60,757 bases of DNA from Spirosoma sp. 48-14 (GTDB taxonomy: Bacteria; Bacteroidota; Bacteroidia; Cytophagales; Spirosomataceae). How positions within the stretch are numbered: the stretch's first letter is position 1; the number at the start of each line of letters is the position of its first letter. Positions 51,198 through 59,202 of this stretch are shown here, one piece after another. The DNA is taken from contig NZ_MKUD01000022.1 of NCBI RefSeq assembly GCF_001898575.1, positions 261,214-321,970 of the forward strand, in the 5' to 3' direction. Below the pieces are notes generated by a model. It was not told the DNA's origin. It saw nothing but the letters and a program-made list of their open reading frames with translations, and ran no database searches. Position numbers and translations under genes: made by a program.

Positions 51198-53207
51198 TTA
51201 ATCCAGCACCACTACCGAATGAATAGTTAGTTGAGGAACGATCACAGTGGCGATACCATTGGCATACCGAACTGCTAATTGTTTATTTTCGGGTTGTTGC
51301 AGCACCCGTTTCGGTTGATGATCGGTACGTATACGAACTTGTAGATTCGTGAGGGGCGGTACCTCATCATACGTAAAAACCTGCGGATCGGCGTGACGAC
51401 CTCCAGTGTTGATCAGGTTTACAGTGAGTCTGTTGTGCTGTTGCCCCAGAACGACATGGACTAAATGCGAGCCACGAACCTCAACAAGCGGGTTGGGTAG
51501 CAATGGCTTGGCTAGAGCAGCTATAAAATCGCGCAGACCCGTTGACTGATGGATACGATAGTCGGCGCTAATGTCGGCATAGATCGCAGTAAGCTTCCCT
51601 TTCCCCCAGGGTATTTCGGAAGCTACAACACCATTGACCAGTTCGTTAGCCTCTGATGCCAGAAATTTTCCAATGGGTTGAGCGGCTTTGCTGGCGAGTC
51701 GAACGGGTAGGAAAGGGCCGCTGAGCATCAGTGTCTTACCGTTCATCAAGATGGTCTTGGGCGAGCTAGTTGATTGAATCGGACCAGCAGTTACACCTAG
51801 TTCGGTTGCGAATTGCTGGGTAGTACGAGCCCCCATAATAAGTAAATGCCCCCCCTGTTGAGCATAATCAAGCAAGTCATGTCGGAAGGCGGGACTAAGC
51901 GAATCCTGCTGCGAGAGGACAATGAGCGGATATTGATTCATACGCCCCTGCAAATGCTGTTCCGACAGGACTTCAACCGGTAACTGGGCATCGAGCAGAG
52001 CGGTCAGTACTCCATTGATGCGCTGCGTTTGGCCGTTTCCGAACAGCGATTGATTGAAGGCCCGAACGGTCGTGTTTGCATAGACCACCGCCACTTGTGG
52101 AATTGGGGTAGTACCTTCGCAAAATGGTTGCCGGGCTCGAACAAAACGGCTAAGTTCAGTCATAACGGGTAAGTAACGCAGGGGAATAGCGGCTGTATTG
52201 CTTTGCTGATAGTATGCCTGAAAACCACCTCCCAGTGAAAGAATCTGTGCCGCATCCTGCATCAAATGGATGGCTGTTTTCTGGTCACCCTGCCGATTGG
52301 GGTTAAAGCTATACCAGAAACTCCACGACATAATATCCCAGGGCTTTTTATAGAGTTGGCTCTGGGCAGCCAGAATCCGGCCTTCCAGGGCTGCAGAATT
52401 AACGCTGTTGCCCGGTGTCAGATCACCCGACAGGTAATCGACATGTGTGGTAATCGGCTCTGGCATCATGGAAGAATACGCCCAGTTCGAAGCTATTCGG
52501 AATGTCGGGTGTTTCTGGTGAATAGTATCAACATATCGGCCCAGATAACGGACAAACGATCGACGAGCAAACTCCCGAAAGGCTTCATAGCCAGCATCTT
52601 TACTAGAACGTGGAATGGTAGTGATTCCGGTTTCTTCGCGGAAGCGCTGAAGGGCGGTTGGGGAGTAGTCGAGTATAGTAGCCCAGCATTCGCCATCTAC
52701 CCAAACACCATTGGCTCCATAGCTGGCTAACTCGTTAAGTTGCGGGACCAAAAGCGAATCGGCGTAAGGGCCGTATACCGACGTTTTCGATTTATCGATA
52801 GAGCCATCGGCTTTAACAACGGCCCAGTTTGGATGCTTCTCGATAGCCGCCACATCAAAAACGCCCGAATAATGGAGGTATAAATCAACGCCATGTTTCT
52901 GAGTAATGCTCCGGTAAAAAGCCAGTGGATCACCCTTGATATTACGGGCATGAGTGGCCGTTGGTACTTTCGATGGGTAACTACTGATGCCTGGGTGACC
53001 TTTGCAGTCGACCTGGATGAAATCGGGTTTGATGGCTGTTAAAAGCGAATCGAGCGATTTCTCAGAAAGATTTTTGCCAATGGTAGTATCATTTTCAGTA
53101 GCATGGAAATCGAAATGCATGCCAAAATAGCGTTTAAGCGTTCGCGGGGTCTGCGCGAACGACTGAAAGCTAAAAACCATGAAGAATAGTACCCGGATGG
53201 CTCTCAT
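51198..53207 (-). CDS. Putative glycoside hydrolase, TIM barrel plus amidotransferase-like domain
   Basis: The 669-aa secreted protein has a signal peptide ending FSFQSFAQ. A TIM-barrel region follows (about 25-370) with strand-end acids in DFIQVDCKGH, NGVWVDGECWATI and HVDYLSGDLTPG. Next is an alpha/beta domain resembling class I glutamine amidotransferases or the GH42 trimerisation domain (about 385-520: PLIVLSQQDSLSPAFRHDLL, YAQQGGHLLIMGARTT), and then a beta-sandwich end. This order occurs in GH42-, GH29- and similar families, but no exact family can be given. DGE in the fourth strand is a fair catalytic candidate. Confidence 0.72.
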   Translation of the reverse strand: MRAIRVLFFMVFSFQSFAQTPRTLKRYFGMHFDFHATENDTTIGKNLSEKSLDSLLTAIKPDFIQVDCKGHPGISSYPSKVPTATHARNIKGDPLAFYRSITQKHGVDLYLHYSGVFDVAAIEKHPNWAVVKADGSIDKSKTSVYGPYADSLLVPQLNELASYGANGVWVDGECWATILDYSPTALQRFREETGITTIPRSSKDAGYEAFREFARRSFVRYLGRYVDTIHQKHPTFRIASNWAYSSMMPEPITTHVDYLSGDLTPGNSVNSAALEGRILAAQSQLYKKPWDIMSWSFWYSFNPNRQGDQKTAIHLMQDAAQILSLGGGFQAYYQQSNTAAIPLRYLPVMTELSRFVRARQPFCEGTTPIPQVAVVYANTTVRAFNQSLFGNGQTQRINGVLTALLDAQLPVEVLSEQHLQGRMNQYPLIVLSQQDSLSPAFRHDLLDYAQQGGHLLIMGARTTQQFATELGVTAGPIQSTSSPKTILMNGKTLMLSGPFLPVRLASKAAQPIGKFLASEANELVNGVVASEIPWGKGKLTAIYADISADYRIHQSTGLRDFIAALAKPLLPNPLVEVRGSHLVHVVLGQQHNRLTVNLINTGGRHADPQVFTYDEVPPLTNLQVRIRTDHQPKRVLQQPENKQLAVRYANGIATVIVPQLTIHSVVVLD

Positions 53208-53229
53208 TCGAAAAAAGGTTAATGCAAAA

Positions 53230-54504
53230 TCAGGGAAGTAACTTCGATGGAGAGGTGTCCCGAAAATGAAAGAGTATATCGAATCGGCCTGTCAAAGTCG
53301 ATACGGAATAATACTGCTCTGGCCGCGTTTCGTCAAAAGCCGCACCGGTTTCGAACAGAGGATGTTTGGATCCTAACCAGTTGGTTAAAGCAGGCGCTAA
53401 TCCCGGCTGATTTAAATTGAGCATAAAATTGGAATACTGAGTTTTGCCCAATAAGTTGTTAAAGGACGTGCTTACATCGCCGGTACGAACGGATAATTGG
53501 GACAAAGGCGAATTATTCTTGGAGGCATCCCGAACCGTAAACGAACCATTCGTAAGGAAAGTGCAGATCGTCAGATACTTGTCTTTCAATAGTTGTTTTA
53601 AATAGCCGCCCATTGATGGTTGGCTACAGTTAGCATAGGGTATATTAGAAATGTGATAATTATGCGCCCATAGGCTTGCCTTACTCACATGCATTCGGGT
53701 AAGCATCCATTGCACATTCTCCGCCATATACATATCCCGTTTTATATAGGTATTGCAGACATCTCCATTCGTTATATCCGCCTGTTGGATCAGCACACGA
53801 ACGGCCTGTCTGGCAATTTCGTAGTTCTCCCGGCCACCTGCTGCAGCCCATTTTGTTTCATTCGCTACAAACCTATTGTACAAACTAGCCAATGAATCGC
53901 TTCCTGGCAGGGAAGTCGGCTCTACTTTAGCCAGAAACTCATAGATTAATGGCCACTCATCATCCGCATACTGACAGTCGAAACCGTAAAAAGACAGTTG
54001 TTGATCTCCCGGTTTTCCAACATTGTAGTCTTTCATCCATTGTAGTAAGTCGCGTACTTCCTCCGTCGACCAGGTCCAGAAATACATACTTTTAGCGGCT
54101 ACCGAAGCTGAGGCCAGGTTTGTTGTTTGGCCGTGAATAAACCGGTTTACAATCACCGAACGGCCAAAATTAGCTTCAAAGCCAATGGCCTTAATCCCGT
54201 GTTTTTGAACCATATATCGAAACAGACGGTCTTTCATCTGGAAAAACTCACGGGTACCGTGCGTGCCCTCGCCCATACCCACTACCTGGGCTTTAGTCAG
54301 AATGGTATCAAGAGGGGTCAGGTCAGTAAAATCACGGTTGGGGTCGGCATCCTGGATCGGTGCAATGCTTTTGTTTAAGGCTTGGACAATAGCGATTTGG
54401 TCGGTGGTTAACCCCTCAAACGGGTCCACATCGGGTTGTTTGCAGCCTGCTAAAAAGAGGCTAAACCCGAGAACGAATAAAACTCGATATCCCAATGAAG
54501 GCAT
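53230..54504 (-). CDS. Erythromycin esterase-family lipoprotein
   Basis: The 424-aa protein starts at ATG 54502-54504 with a lipobox (LGFSLFLAGCKQ). Its main domain matches the EreA/EreB fold: VVGMGEGTHGTREFFQMKDR, KAIGFEANFGRSVIVNRFI, FYGFDCQYADDEW and LWAHNYHISNIPY. The acid and His residues of the active site (GEGTHG, FEAN, AHNYH) are retained. Most family members in Bacteroidota are not tested for macrolide hydrolysis and act on unknown esters. A lipid-anchored, periplasmic location differs from the cytoplasmic EreA/B, so antibiotic resistance should not be assumed. Confidence 0.85.
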   Translation of the reverse strand: MPSLGYRVLFVLGFSLFLAGCKQPDVDPFEGLTTDQIAIVQALNKSIAPIQDADPNRDFTDLTPLDTILTKAQVVGMGEGTHGTREFFQMKDRLFRYMVQKHGIKAIGFEANFGRSVIVNRFIHGQTTNLASASVAAKSMYFWTWSTEEVRDLLQWMKDYNVGKPGDQQLSFYGFDCQYADDEWPLIYEFLAKVEPTSLPGSDSLASLYNRFVANETKWAAAGGRENYEIARQAVRVLIQQADITNGDVCNTYIKRDMYMAENVQWMLTRMHVSKASLWAHNYHISNIPYANCSQPSMGGYLKQLLKDKYLTICTFLTNGSFTVRDASKNNSPLSQLSVRTGDVSTSFNNLLGKTQYSNFMLNLNQPGLAPALTNWLGSKHPLFETGAAFDETRPEQYYSVSTLTGRFDILFHFRDTSPSKLLP

Positions 54505-54551
54505 AACCAATTGCTGATGTGGTGATACGATCGTCTATGTACTCTTCTGGC

Positions 54552-55187
54552 TTAGTTGACTGATAACGATACATCGTCATAGTAAGCTGTCCCCGTAGTG
54601 GTTGGCGAAAAGAAGATCAACACATACATACTGTAAGTATCCGCAGGAAACGAGTCGAAGGTGATCGAATATTCCTTGAAATCGCTCGTACCTGTAATCG
54701 GGACTTTGCCCTCAGTTGATGTATAAAAGGCCGACGCATAATTCTTATTGAGGCCGTAATTGCCACCGACGGCTATAACAATACCATTTCCCTGGACATT
54801 AACCGTCTTGATTTTCGCTTTCATCGTAAGTTTCGCGCCCGTGGGTATGTTCAGTATCTTAGCCCCATTTGGTGCTGACGAGCTGGGTGTGTAAAAAAGC
54901 TGTTGTAACAAGTGGTAGGTAGAATCATTGTAAGCTGCATTGCAGCTTACTTTAATGGAATGGCTAGGTGAGGAGGCAGCTTCGGTAGAGTACTCAACGG
55001 TATAACTATTTGGTTTGGTTTTGGAGACCCTGTTTACATTGGATAGCCAGTCTTGATAAGGAGAAGCTTCAAAATCACCATTTACCACGGCATTGGCAAT
55101 CGATTGTGGTTGTGCATCGTCCTTTTTGCAGGAGTTGAACAGCAACGAACAGATCAGGAGCGATAGAAATAAGGCAAGGGCTTTCAT
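54552..55187 (-). CDS. Lipoprotein with carbohydrate-binding-like beta domain
   Basis: The 211-aa protein starts at ATG 55185-55187 (MKALALFLSLLICSLLFNSC, lipobox Cys). The mature protein begins NAVVNGDFEASPYQDWLSNV, the usual opening of a CBM4/9- or PL-type jelly-roll (NGDFE...W). It ends YSMYVLIFFSPTTTGTAYYDDVSLSV, the closing YYDDVSL motif of such modules. It could bind glycans or other proteins, without a catalytic part. The start at 55265 would add non-signal residues. Confidence 0.82.
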   Translation of the reverse strand: MKALALFLSLLICSLLFNSCKKDDAQPQSIANAVVNGDFEASPYQDWLSNVNRVSKTKPNSYTVEYSTEAASSPSHSIKVSCNAAYNDSTYHLLQQLFYTPSSSAPNGAKILNIPTGAKLTMKAKIKTVNVQGNGIVIAVGGNYGLNKNYASAFYTSTEGKVPITGTSDFKEYSITFDSFPADTYSMYVLIFFSPTTTGTAYYDDVSLSVN

Positions 55188-55331
55188 TATAATAGGGAAA
55201 AGATGTAGATGAACAGATGGTAACATTACCGTGACGTAATAACAGCTATAATTGGTAAAAGTCAATTAAATCTTAGTTAATTTAGATTTTTGCGAATTGA
55301 TTGCTGAATAGCTACAATTAAAAATTGCTAT

Positions 55332-55373
55332 AAACGCAACAACCCCGACCGTTTGGTCGGGGTTGTTGCGTTT
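55332..55373. terminator. 19-bp hairpin terminator
   Basis: Arms 55332-55350 and 55355-55373 (AAACGCAACAACCCCGACC and complement) with a 4-base loop form a very strong stem 16 bp beyond the ilvE stop (55389). Confidence 0.93.
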
Positions 55374-55388
55374 AGGCTATTCTGTGGT

Positions 55389-56459
55389 TTACACTTTATA
55401 TACCCAGCCAAATTGATCGGCAATCTTACCCGTCCGTAAGTCGGTCAGGTAATTTTTTACCCGAACGGCAAACGAATCTTCGGGCGCAAATTCCGGCAGC
55501 ATATAATCTTTACCATTATAGCCGATGAGCGAATAGGGCGACACAACCACGGCTGTACCCGCTCCGAAAGCTTCTGTCAATCGACCCGTTTCAATACCAC
55601 TGATTATTTCCTCAATTGATACCCGACGTTCTTCAACAGGAACATCCCAACTGCGGGCAATCTGGATGATGGTGTCGCGCGTGACGCCTTTAAGAATCGA
55701 ATCAGAGGTTGCCGGCGTAACGAGCTTTCCATCAATCACAAACATGATGTTCATGGTGCCCGATTCCTCAATGTATTTATGTTCACGGGCATCGGTCCAG
55801 ATCAACTGATCGTAACCTTGCTGTTGAGCCAGCATCGTCGGGTACATCGAACCGGCGTAGTTACCAGCGCATTTGGCATAGCCAACTCCACCCGGTGCTG
55901 ACCGAATGTACTCCGTTTCTACTTTCAGTTTAGGAGGGTTGGTATAGTAAGCGCCCACCGGACCTGTGAAAATACAGAAGCGATAGGTCTTAGAGGGAGC
56001 CACACCCAGATAGGTGTCGGTCGCAAACATAAACGGCCGAATATACAGCGAACTGTCAGGGGTATCAGGTACCCAACCAGCATCTACCCGCAATAGCGCT
56101 TCCAGACCACCCATGAATACGTCTTCGGTCAGGGTGGCCATGCACATCCGACGAGCCGATTCGTTCATCCGCTCAAAGTTGGCATGGGGCCGGAACATCA
56201 AAACCTCGCCAGCTTCATTTTTAAATGCTTTCAGACCTTCAAAAATCGACTGACCATAGTGTAGTGACGACAGAGCAGGGCTTAGCGTGAAATTGTCGAA
56301 TGGCACAATCATCTGATTTTTCCATTCACCATCGACAAAATCGGCCACGAACATGTGGTCCGAGAAATGTTTTCCGAAAGGCAGATGGTTGAAATCTACC
56401 TCCTGAAGGCGGGAGCGTTCCGCTTTCCGCAATTCAATTTGCAATACGTCCGTCGTCAT
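55389..56459 (-). CDS. ilvE: Branched-chain amino acid aminotransferase
   Basis: The 356-aa fold-type IV PLP enzyme has the Schiff-base Lys in GVGYAKCAGNYAGSMYP. FRPHANFERMNESARRM, RPFMFATDTYLGVAPSK and GAGTAVVVSPYSLIGY give the pyruvoyl and substrate-loop features of type II BCATs. It converts Leu, Ile and Val and their keto acids with 2-oxoglutarate or glutamate in the cytoplasm. A TAGCTTTG element on the complement (56506-56513) may be its promoter. Confidence 0.96.
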   Translation of the reverse strand: MTTDVLQIELRKAERSRLQEVDFNHLPFGKHFSDHMFVADFVDGEWKNQMIVPFDNFTLSPALSSLHYGQSIFEGLKAFKNEAGEVLMFRPHANFERMNESARRMCMATLTEDVFMGGLEALLRVDAGWVPDTPDSSLYIRPFMFATDTYLGVAPSKTYRFCIFTGPVGAYYTNPPKLKVETEYIRSAPGGVGYAKCAGNYAGSMYPTMLAQQQGYDQLIWTDAREHKYIEESGTMNIMFVIDGKLVTPATSDSILKGVTRDTIIQIARSWDVPVEERRVSIEEIISGIETGRLTEAFGAGTAVVVSPYSLIGYNGKDYMLPEFAPEDSFAVRVKNYLTDLRTGKIADQFGWVYKV

Positions 56460-56505
56460 AACAGCTTGTGGTTAATGAGTTAGCCTGCTGAAGATCAGGC
56501 TGCGG

Positions 56506-56513
56506 CAAAGCTA
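56506..56513 (-). promoter_or_regulatory. Possible -7 element of ilvE
   Basis: The complement reads TAGCTTTG, 46 bp before the ilvE ATG. No clear -33 element lies at the right distance. Confidence 0.4.
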
Positions 56514-56535
56514 AAAAATTAGATCGACTAAATTT

Positions 56536-56551
56536 AGTTGTCAAGACAACT
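56536..56551. terminator. Small palindromic hairpin with T run
   Basis: AGTTGTCAAGACAACT is a 16-base palindrome followed by eight T on the plus strand. It lies just past the stop of the adenosyltransferase gene. Confidence 0.5.
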
Positions 56552-56573
56552 TTTTTTTCATCGGTCGGAAAAA

Positions 56574-57125
56574 TTAAATTCTGGGCTTCCAGACTACCTC
56601 GTCAGAACTCAATTCCTGTGCCATTTTCCGGCCAAGAACAAATAAATAATCGGATAATCGATTGATATATTGGAGCACACGTTCATCGACCGGCGATTGT
56701 TCATGAAGTGTAATGACCAGGCGTTCGGCTCGTCGGCAAACGGTTCGGGCCAGGTGGCAGAACGAAACGGCCTGATGACCTCCTGGCAGGATAAACGCCC
56801 GGAGCTCGGGTAGTTCAGTATCCATAGTATCCATCGCCTGTTCAAGCATCTCTATATCGTCGGCAGTAATACTAGGTATAGTTCGTCTGGGGGCTTTCTC
56901 TGGGTCTGTAGCCAGTTCAGCGCCCATTGTAAACAGCCGGTCCTGGATTTCCTTTAATAGCGTTGAACGGCTTTCATTGACGGGTTGATCTCGTACCAGA
57001 CCAATCCAGGCGTTTAATTCATCAATGGTACCATAGGCATCAATCCGTAAATCAGCCTTGCTGACCCGGCGGCCTCCAATGAGCCCGGTCTGACCTTTGT
57101 CTCCCGTCTTTGTATAAATTTTCAT
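56574..57125 (-). CDS. Cob(I)alamin adenosyltransferase, PduO type
   Basis: The 183-aa protein matches the PduO-type ATP:corrinoid adenosyltransferases. It has the ATP-binding MKIYTKTGDKGQTGLIGGRR, then DAYGTIDELNAWIGLVRD, the FILPGGHQ turn, CRRAERLVI and the C-terminal NRLSDYLFVLGRKMAQE. It adds the 5'-deoxyadenosyl group to cob(I)alamin. It is unrelated to the CobA type. No B12-dependent enzyme lies in the window. Confidence 0.95.
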   Translation of the reverse strand: MKIYTKTGDKGQTGLIGGRRVSKADLRIDAYGTIDELNAWIGLVRDQPVNESRSTLLKEIQDRLFTMGAELATDPEKAPRRTIPSITADDIEMLEQAMDTMDTELPELRAFILPGGHQAVSFCHLARTVCRRAERLVITLHEQSPVDERVLQYINRLSDYLFVLGRKMAQELSSDEVVWKPRI

Positions 57126-57283
57126 AGTGGGTAGGGTATGAATGCGTGAAAACGTGTCATAAGGAGCGTTGAGTGAGCAATCGGGCGTTTGTGGGAGATA
57201 CGTATGTTCAGTAATACAGCCATAAGTACGATAGTTCTACGAATCGAGTGAGCGAAACTAACGGATTTCAACCGTTCCAGCCG

Positions 57284-57291
57284 TAACTTTG
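57284..57291 (+). promoter_or_regulatory. -7 element of the membrane protein-queA unit
   Basis: TAACTTTG at 57284-57291, 77 bp before ATG 57368, without a convincing -33 TTG. The leader that follows includes CTCTTTCACTC words (57337-57366) like those upstream of tyrS. Confidence 0.5.
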
Positions 57292-57367
57292 CCCCCTGAT
57301 TTTAACGAGTCGATAAAAGAGGTTGGGTTGGTTGTCCTTTCACTCTATCGCTCTTTCACTCTTTTAC

Positions 57368-57874
57368 ATGAAAGCAGGTACTTTTTTTGTCCGAACATGG
57401 CGCATTCTGTCCATAATCGGATTTGTTGGTTCATTATTTGCCAGTTATATCTCGTATCCCGAAGAGGTCGCTGTTCGATTCGATGATCTCAAACAGCCCA
57501 TTCAAACCATTAATCGGGAAACGATCTTCTACCTTTCGGTTGCTATCTTTCTTATTGCCAATACGGTTTTAAGAGCTATTTCGAAATTGTTTTTACGCGT
57601 ACCAACCGCTCAGATTCCTGTTCCTACAGGCGTATGGACAAGCCATCGTTCGTTGCTCAACGAGATTTTTACCAACTGGTTTTATGCGCTCATTGCTGCT
57701 ATTAATACGATTCTGGCAATGGGTTTGTTCGTGTTATCATTGGTGAACCGCGCCGATCGGAGCCTGCAACCGTTTGATTATGCCTGGTTATTGCCAATAA
57801 GCACCGTTATTCTGATCGCTGTATTGGCTGGACTACCTATTCGTTTGTTCATGAAACCCGGTGATGATGACTGA
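57368..57874 (+). CDS. Polytopic membrane protein of unknown function, coupled to queA
   Basis: The 168-aa protein starts at ATG 57368 (MKAGTFFVRTWRILSIIGFV). It has four hydrophobic spans (about 10-28, 53-73, 100-122, 136-156) and an acidic C-terminus (KPGDDD). Its last codons overlap the start of queA by about ten bases, so translation is coupled. No family is recognised; it is common beside queA in relatives, if memory holds. There is no sign of a queuosine-specific role in its sequence. Confidence 0.82.
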   Translation: MKAGTFFVRTWRILSIIGFVGSLFASYISYPEEVAVRFDDLKQPIQTINRETIFYLSVAIFLIANTVLRAISKLFLRVPTAQIPVPTGVWTSHRSLLNEIFTNWFYALIAAINTILAMGLFVLSLVNRADRSLQPFDYAWLLPISTVILIAVLAGLPIRLFMKPGDDD

Positions 57875-59087
57875 GTCGAATGAATTGCTGCTAAGTCAGT
57901 TCCAGTACGATCTGCCTGATGAACGAATTGCCCGTTTTCCGCTAGCGCAACGCGATGCGTCGAAACTTCTTGTTTATCGAAGAGGGGAGATAGACCATGA
58001 ACAGTTTTCTAGTTTACCAGCTTTATTGCCAAAGGAGAGTTTTCTGGTCTTCAACAATACCAAAGTCATTCCGGCCCGGTTGTATTTCACAAAGCCTACC
58101 GGCTCAGTAATCGAACTGTTTTTGTTGAATCCATTTCCAAACGATTTGCCCATCAGTCTGTCGATGGAAGCGACAGAGTCGGCAATCTGGCAGGGAATGA
58201 TTGGCAATCGGAAACGTTGGAAACGGGACGAAACGTTGCTAGTACAGTTAGCTGGAAACGCAGAGCATAATGGTATTGACATTTCAGTTTCCTGGTACGA
58301 CTACGACCAGTCGTTGGTTAAGCTTAGTTGGCAACCCGCTGAATTAACCTTCGCCCAAATCATTCACTACGCGGGCGAAATTCCGTTGCCACCCTACCTG
58401 AAACGGGACCCAACTGAGGCTGATCGGGAAACCTATCAGACAGTTTACTCGAAACAGGAAGGAGCGGTAGCAGCCCCAACAGCCGGACTGCATTTTACAC
58501 CTACGGTATTTGACAATCTGAGTAAGCAGGGAATCGGTCATGATTATCTGACGTTACATGTCGGAGCTGGTACCTTTCAGCCGATCAAAACAGACGATGT
58601 CCGGCAACATCATATGCATACCGAGCAGGTAGTCTACACACAGCAAAATCTGCAAAACCTGCTTCAGCATGCAGGGAAAATTATTCCAGTAGGGACCACG
58701 TCAATGCGTGCGCTGGAAAGTTTATACTGGATGGGAGCCAAGTTAATCAATGGAGAGAATGAGCCGTTCCGACTGGACCAAAAGTATGCCTATCAACTAC
58801 CGACCACTGATCAGCCTACTGTAAAAGCATCATTGATGACTGTGTTGCAGCATATGATCGAGACTCAACAGGAGACACTGGTTGCTCATACGGGAATCTA
58901 TATTACACCCGGTTATGAGCTAAAACTTTGCAAAGGCATTATTACGAACTTTCATCAACCGGGTTCAACGCTCATTCTGCTTATTGCTGCCCTGATCGGT
59001 GATGACTGGAAGCGGGTTTACAACGAAGCCCTGCAAAATGACTATCGTTTCCTGAGTTACGGCGATTCATCGCTGCTTTTACCATAA
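57864..59087 (+). CDS. queA: S-adenosylmethionine:tRNA ribosyltransferase-isomerase
   Basis: The 407-aa protein makes epoxyqueuosine in tRNA from preQ1 and the ribosyl part of SAM. The family blocks are present: LPDERIARFPLAQRDASKLL at the start, then FLVFNNTKVIPARLY, PLPPYLKRDPTEADRETYQT, GAVAAPTAGLHFTP, HVGAGTFQPIKTDDV and IPVGTTSMRALESL, with NFHQPGSTLILLIAAL at the end. GTG 57861, ATG 57864 and ATG 57867 are all possible starts, and ATG is preferred. The length, 407 against about 350, is normal for Bacteroidota. Confidence 0.96.
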   Translation: MMTESNELLLSQFQYDLPDERIARFPLAQRDASKLLVYRRGEIDHEQFSSLPALLPKESFLVFNNTKVIPARLYFTKPTGSVIELFLLNPFPNDLPISLSMEATESAIWQGMIGNRKRWKRDETLLVQLAGNAEHNGIDISVSWYDYDQSLVKLSWQPAELTFAQIIHYAGEIPLPPYLKRDPTEADRETYQTVYSKQEGAVAAPTAGLHFTPTVFDNLSKQGIGHDYLTLHVGAGTFQPIKTDDVRQHHMHTEQVVYTQQNLQNLLQHAGKIIPVGTTSMRALESLYWMGAKLINGENEPFRLDQKYAYQLPTTDQPTVKASLMTVLQHMIETQQETLVAHTGIYITPGYELKLCKGIITNFHQPGSTLILLIAALIGDDWKRVYNEALQNDYRFLSYGDSSLLLP

Positions 59088-59092
59088 AAAAG

Positions 59093-59100
59093 TATCTTTG
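59093..59100 (+). promoter_or_regulatory. -7 element of tyrS
   Basis: TATCTTTG at 59093-59100 starts 5 bp after the queA stop (59087), so tyrS has its own transcript with a leader of about 95 bases that contains the next hairpin. Confidence 0.6.
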
Positions 59101-59108
59101 CGATTCTT

Positions 59109-59195
59109 AAAGAGTGAAAGAGCGTAAGAGTGAAAGAGCGAATGGTTTTGTTCTCGCGTTAGCCACTCTTTCGCTCTTTCACTCTTTCACTCTTT
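59109..59195. repeat. Inverted repeat of GAAAGAGT/ACTCTTTC words in the tyrS leader
   Basis: AAAGAGTGAAAGAG (59109-59122) pairs with its complement at 59182-59195. The remaining arms are built of the 8-bp word GAAAGAGY with shifts. The same word occurs upstream of the queA-linked membrane protein (57337-57366). Confidence 0.85.
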
Positions 59196-59202
59196 GACAA
59201 TT

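Noticed and set aside
53230..54504. Macrolide-resistance gene
   Set aside because: The fold matches erythromycin esterase, but the lipobox and the chromosomal context do not support resistance; kept only as a family call.
59101..59202. T-box or other amino-acid riboswitch before tyrS
   Set aside because: No T-box sequence or specifier hairpin; the region is a simple word-built inverted repeat, and T-boxes are not expected in Bacteroidota.
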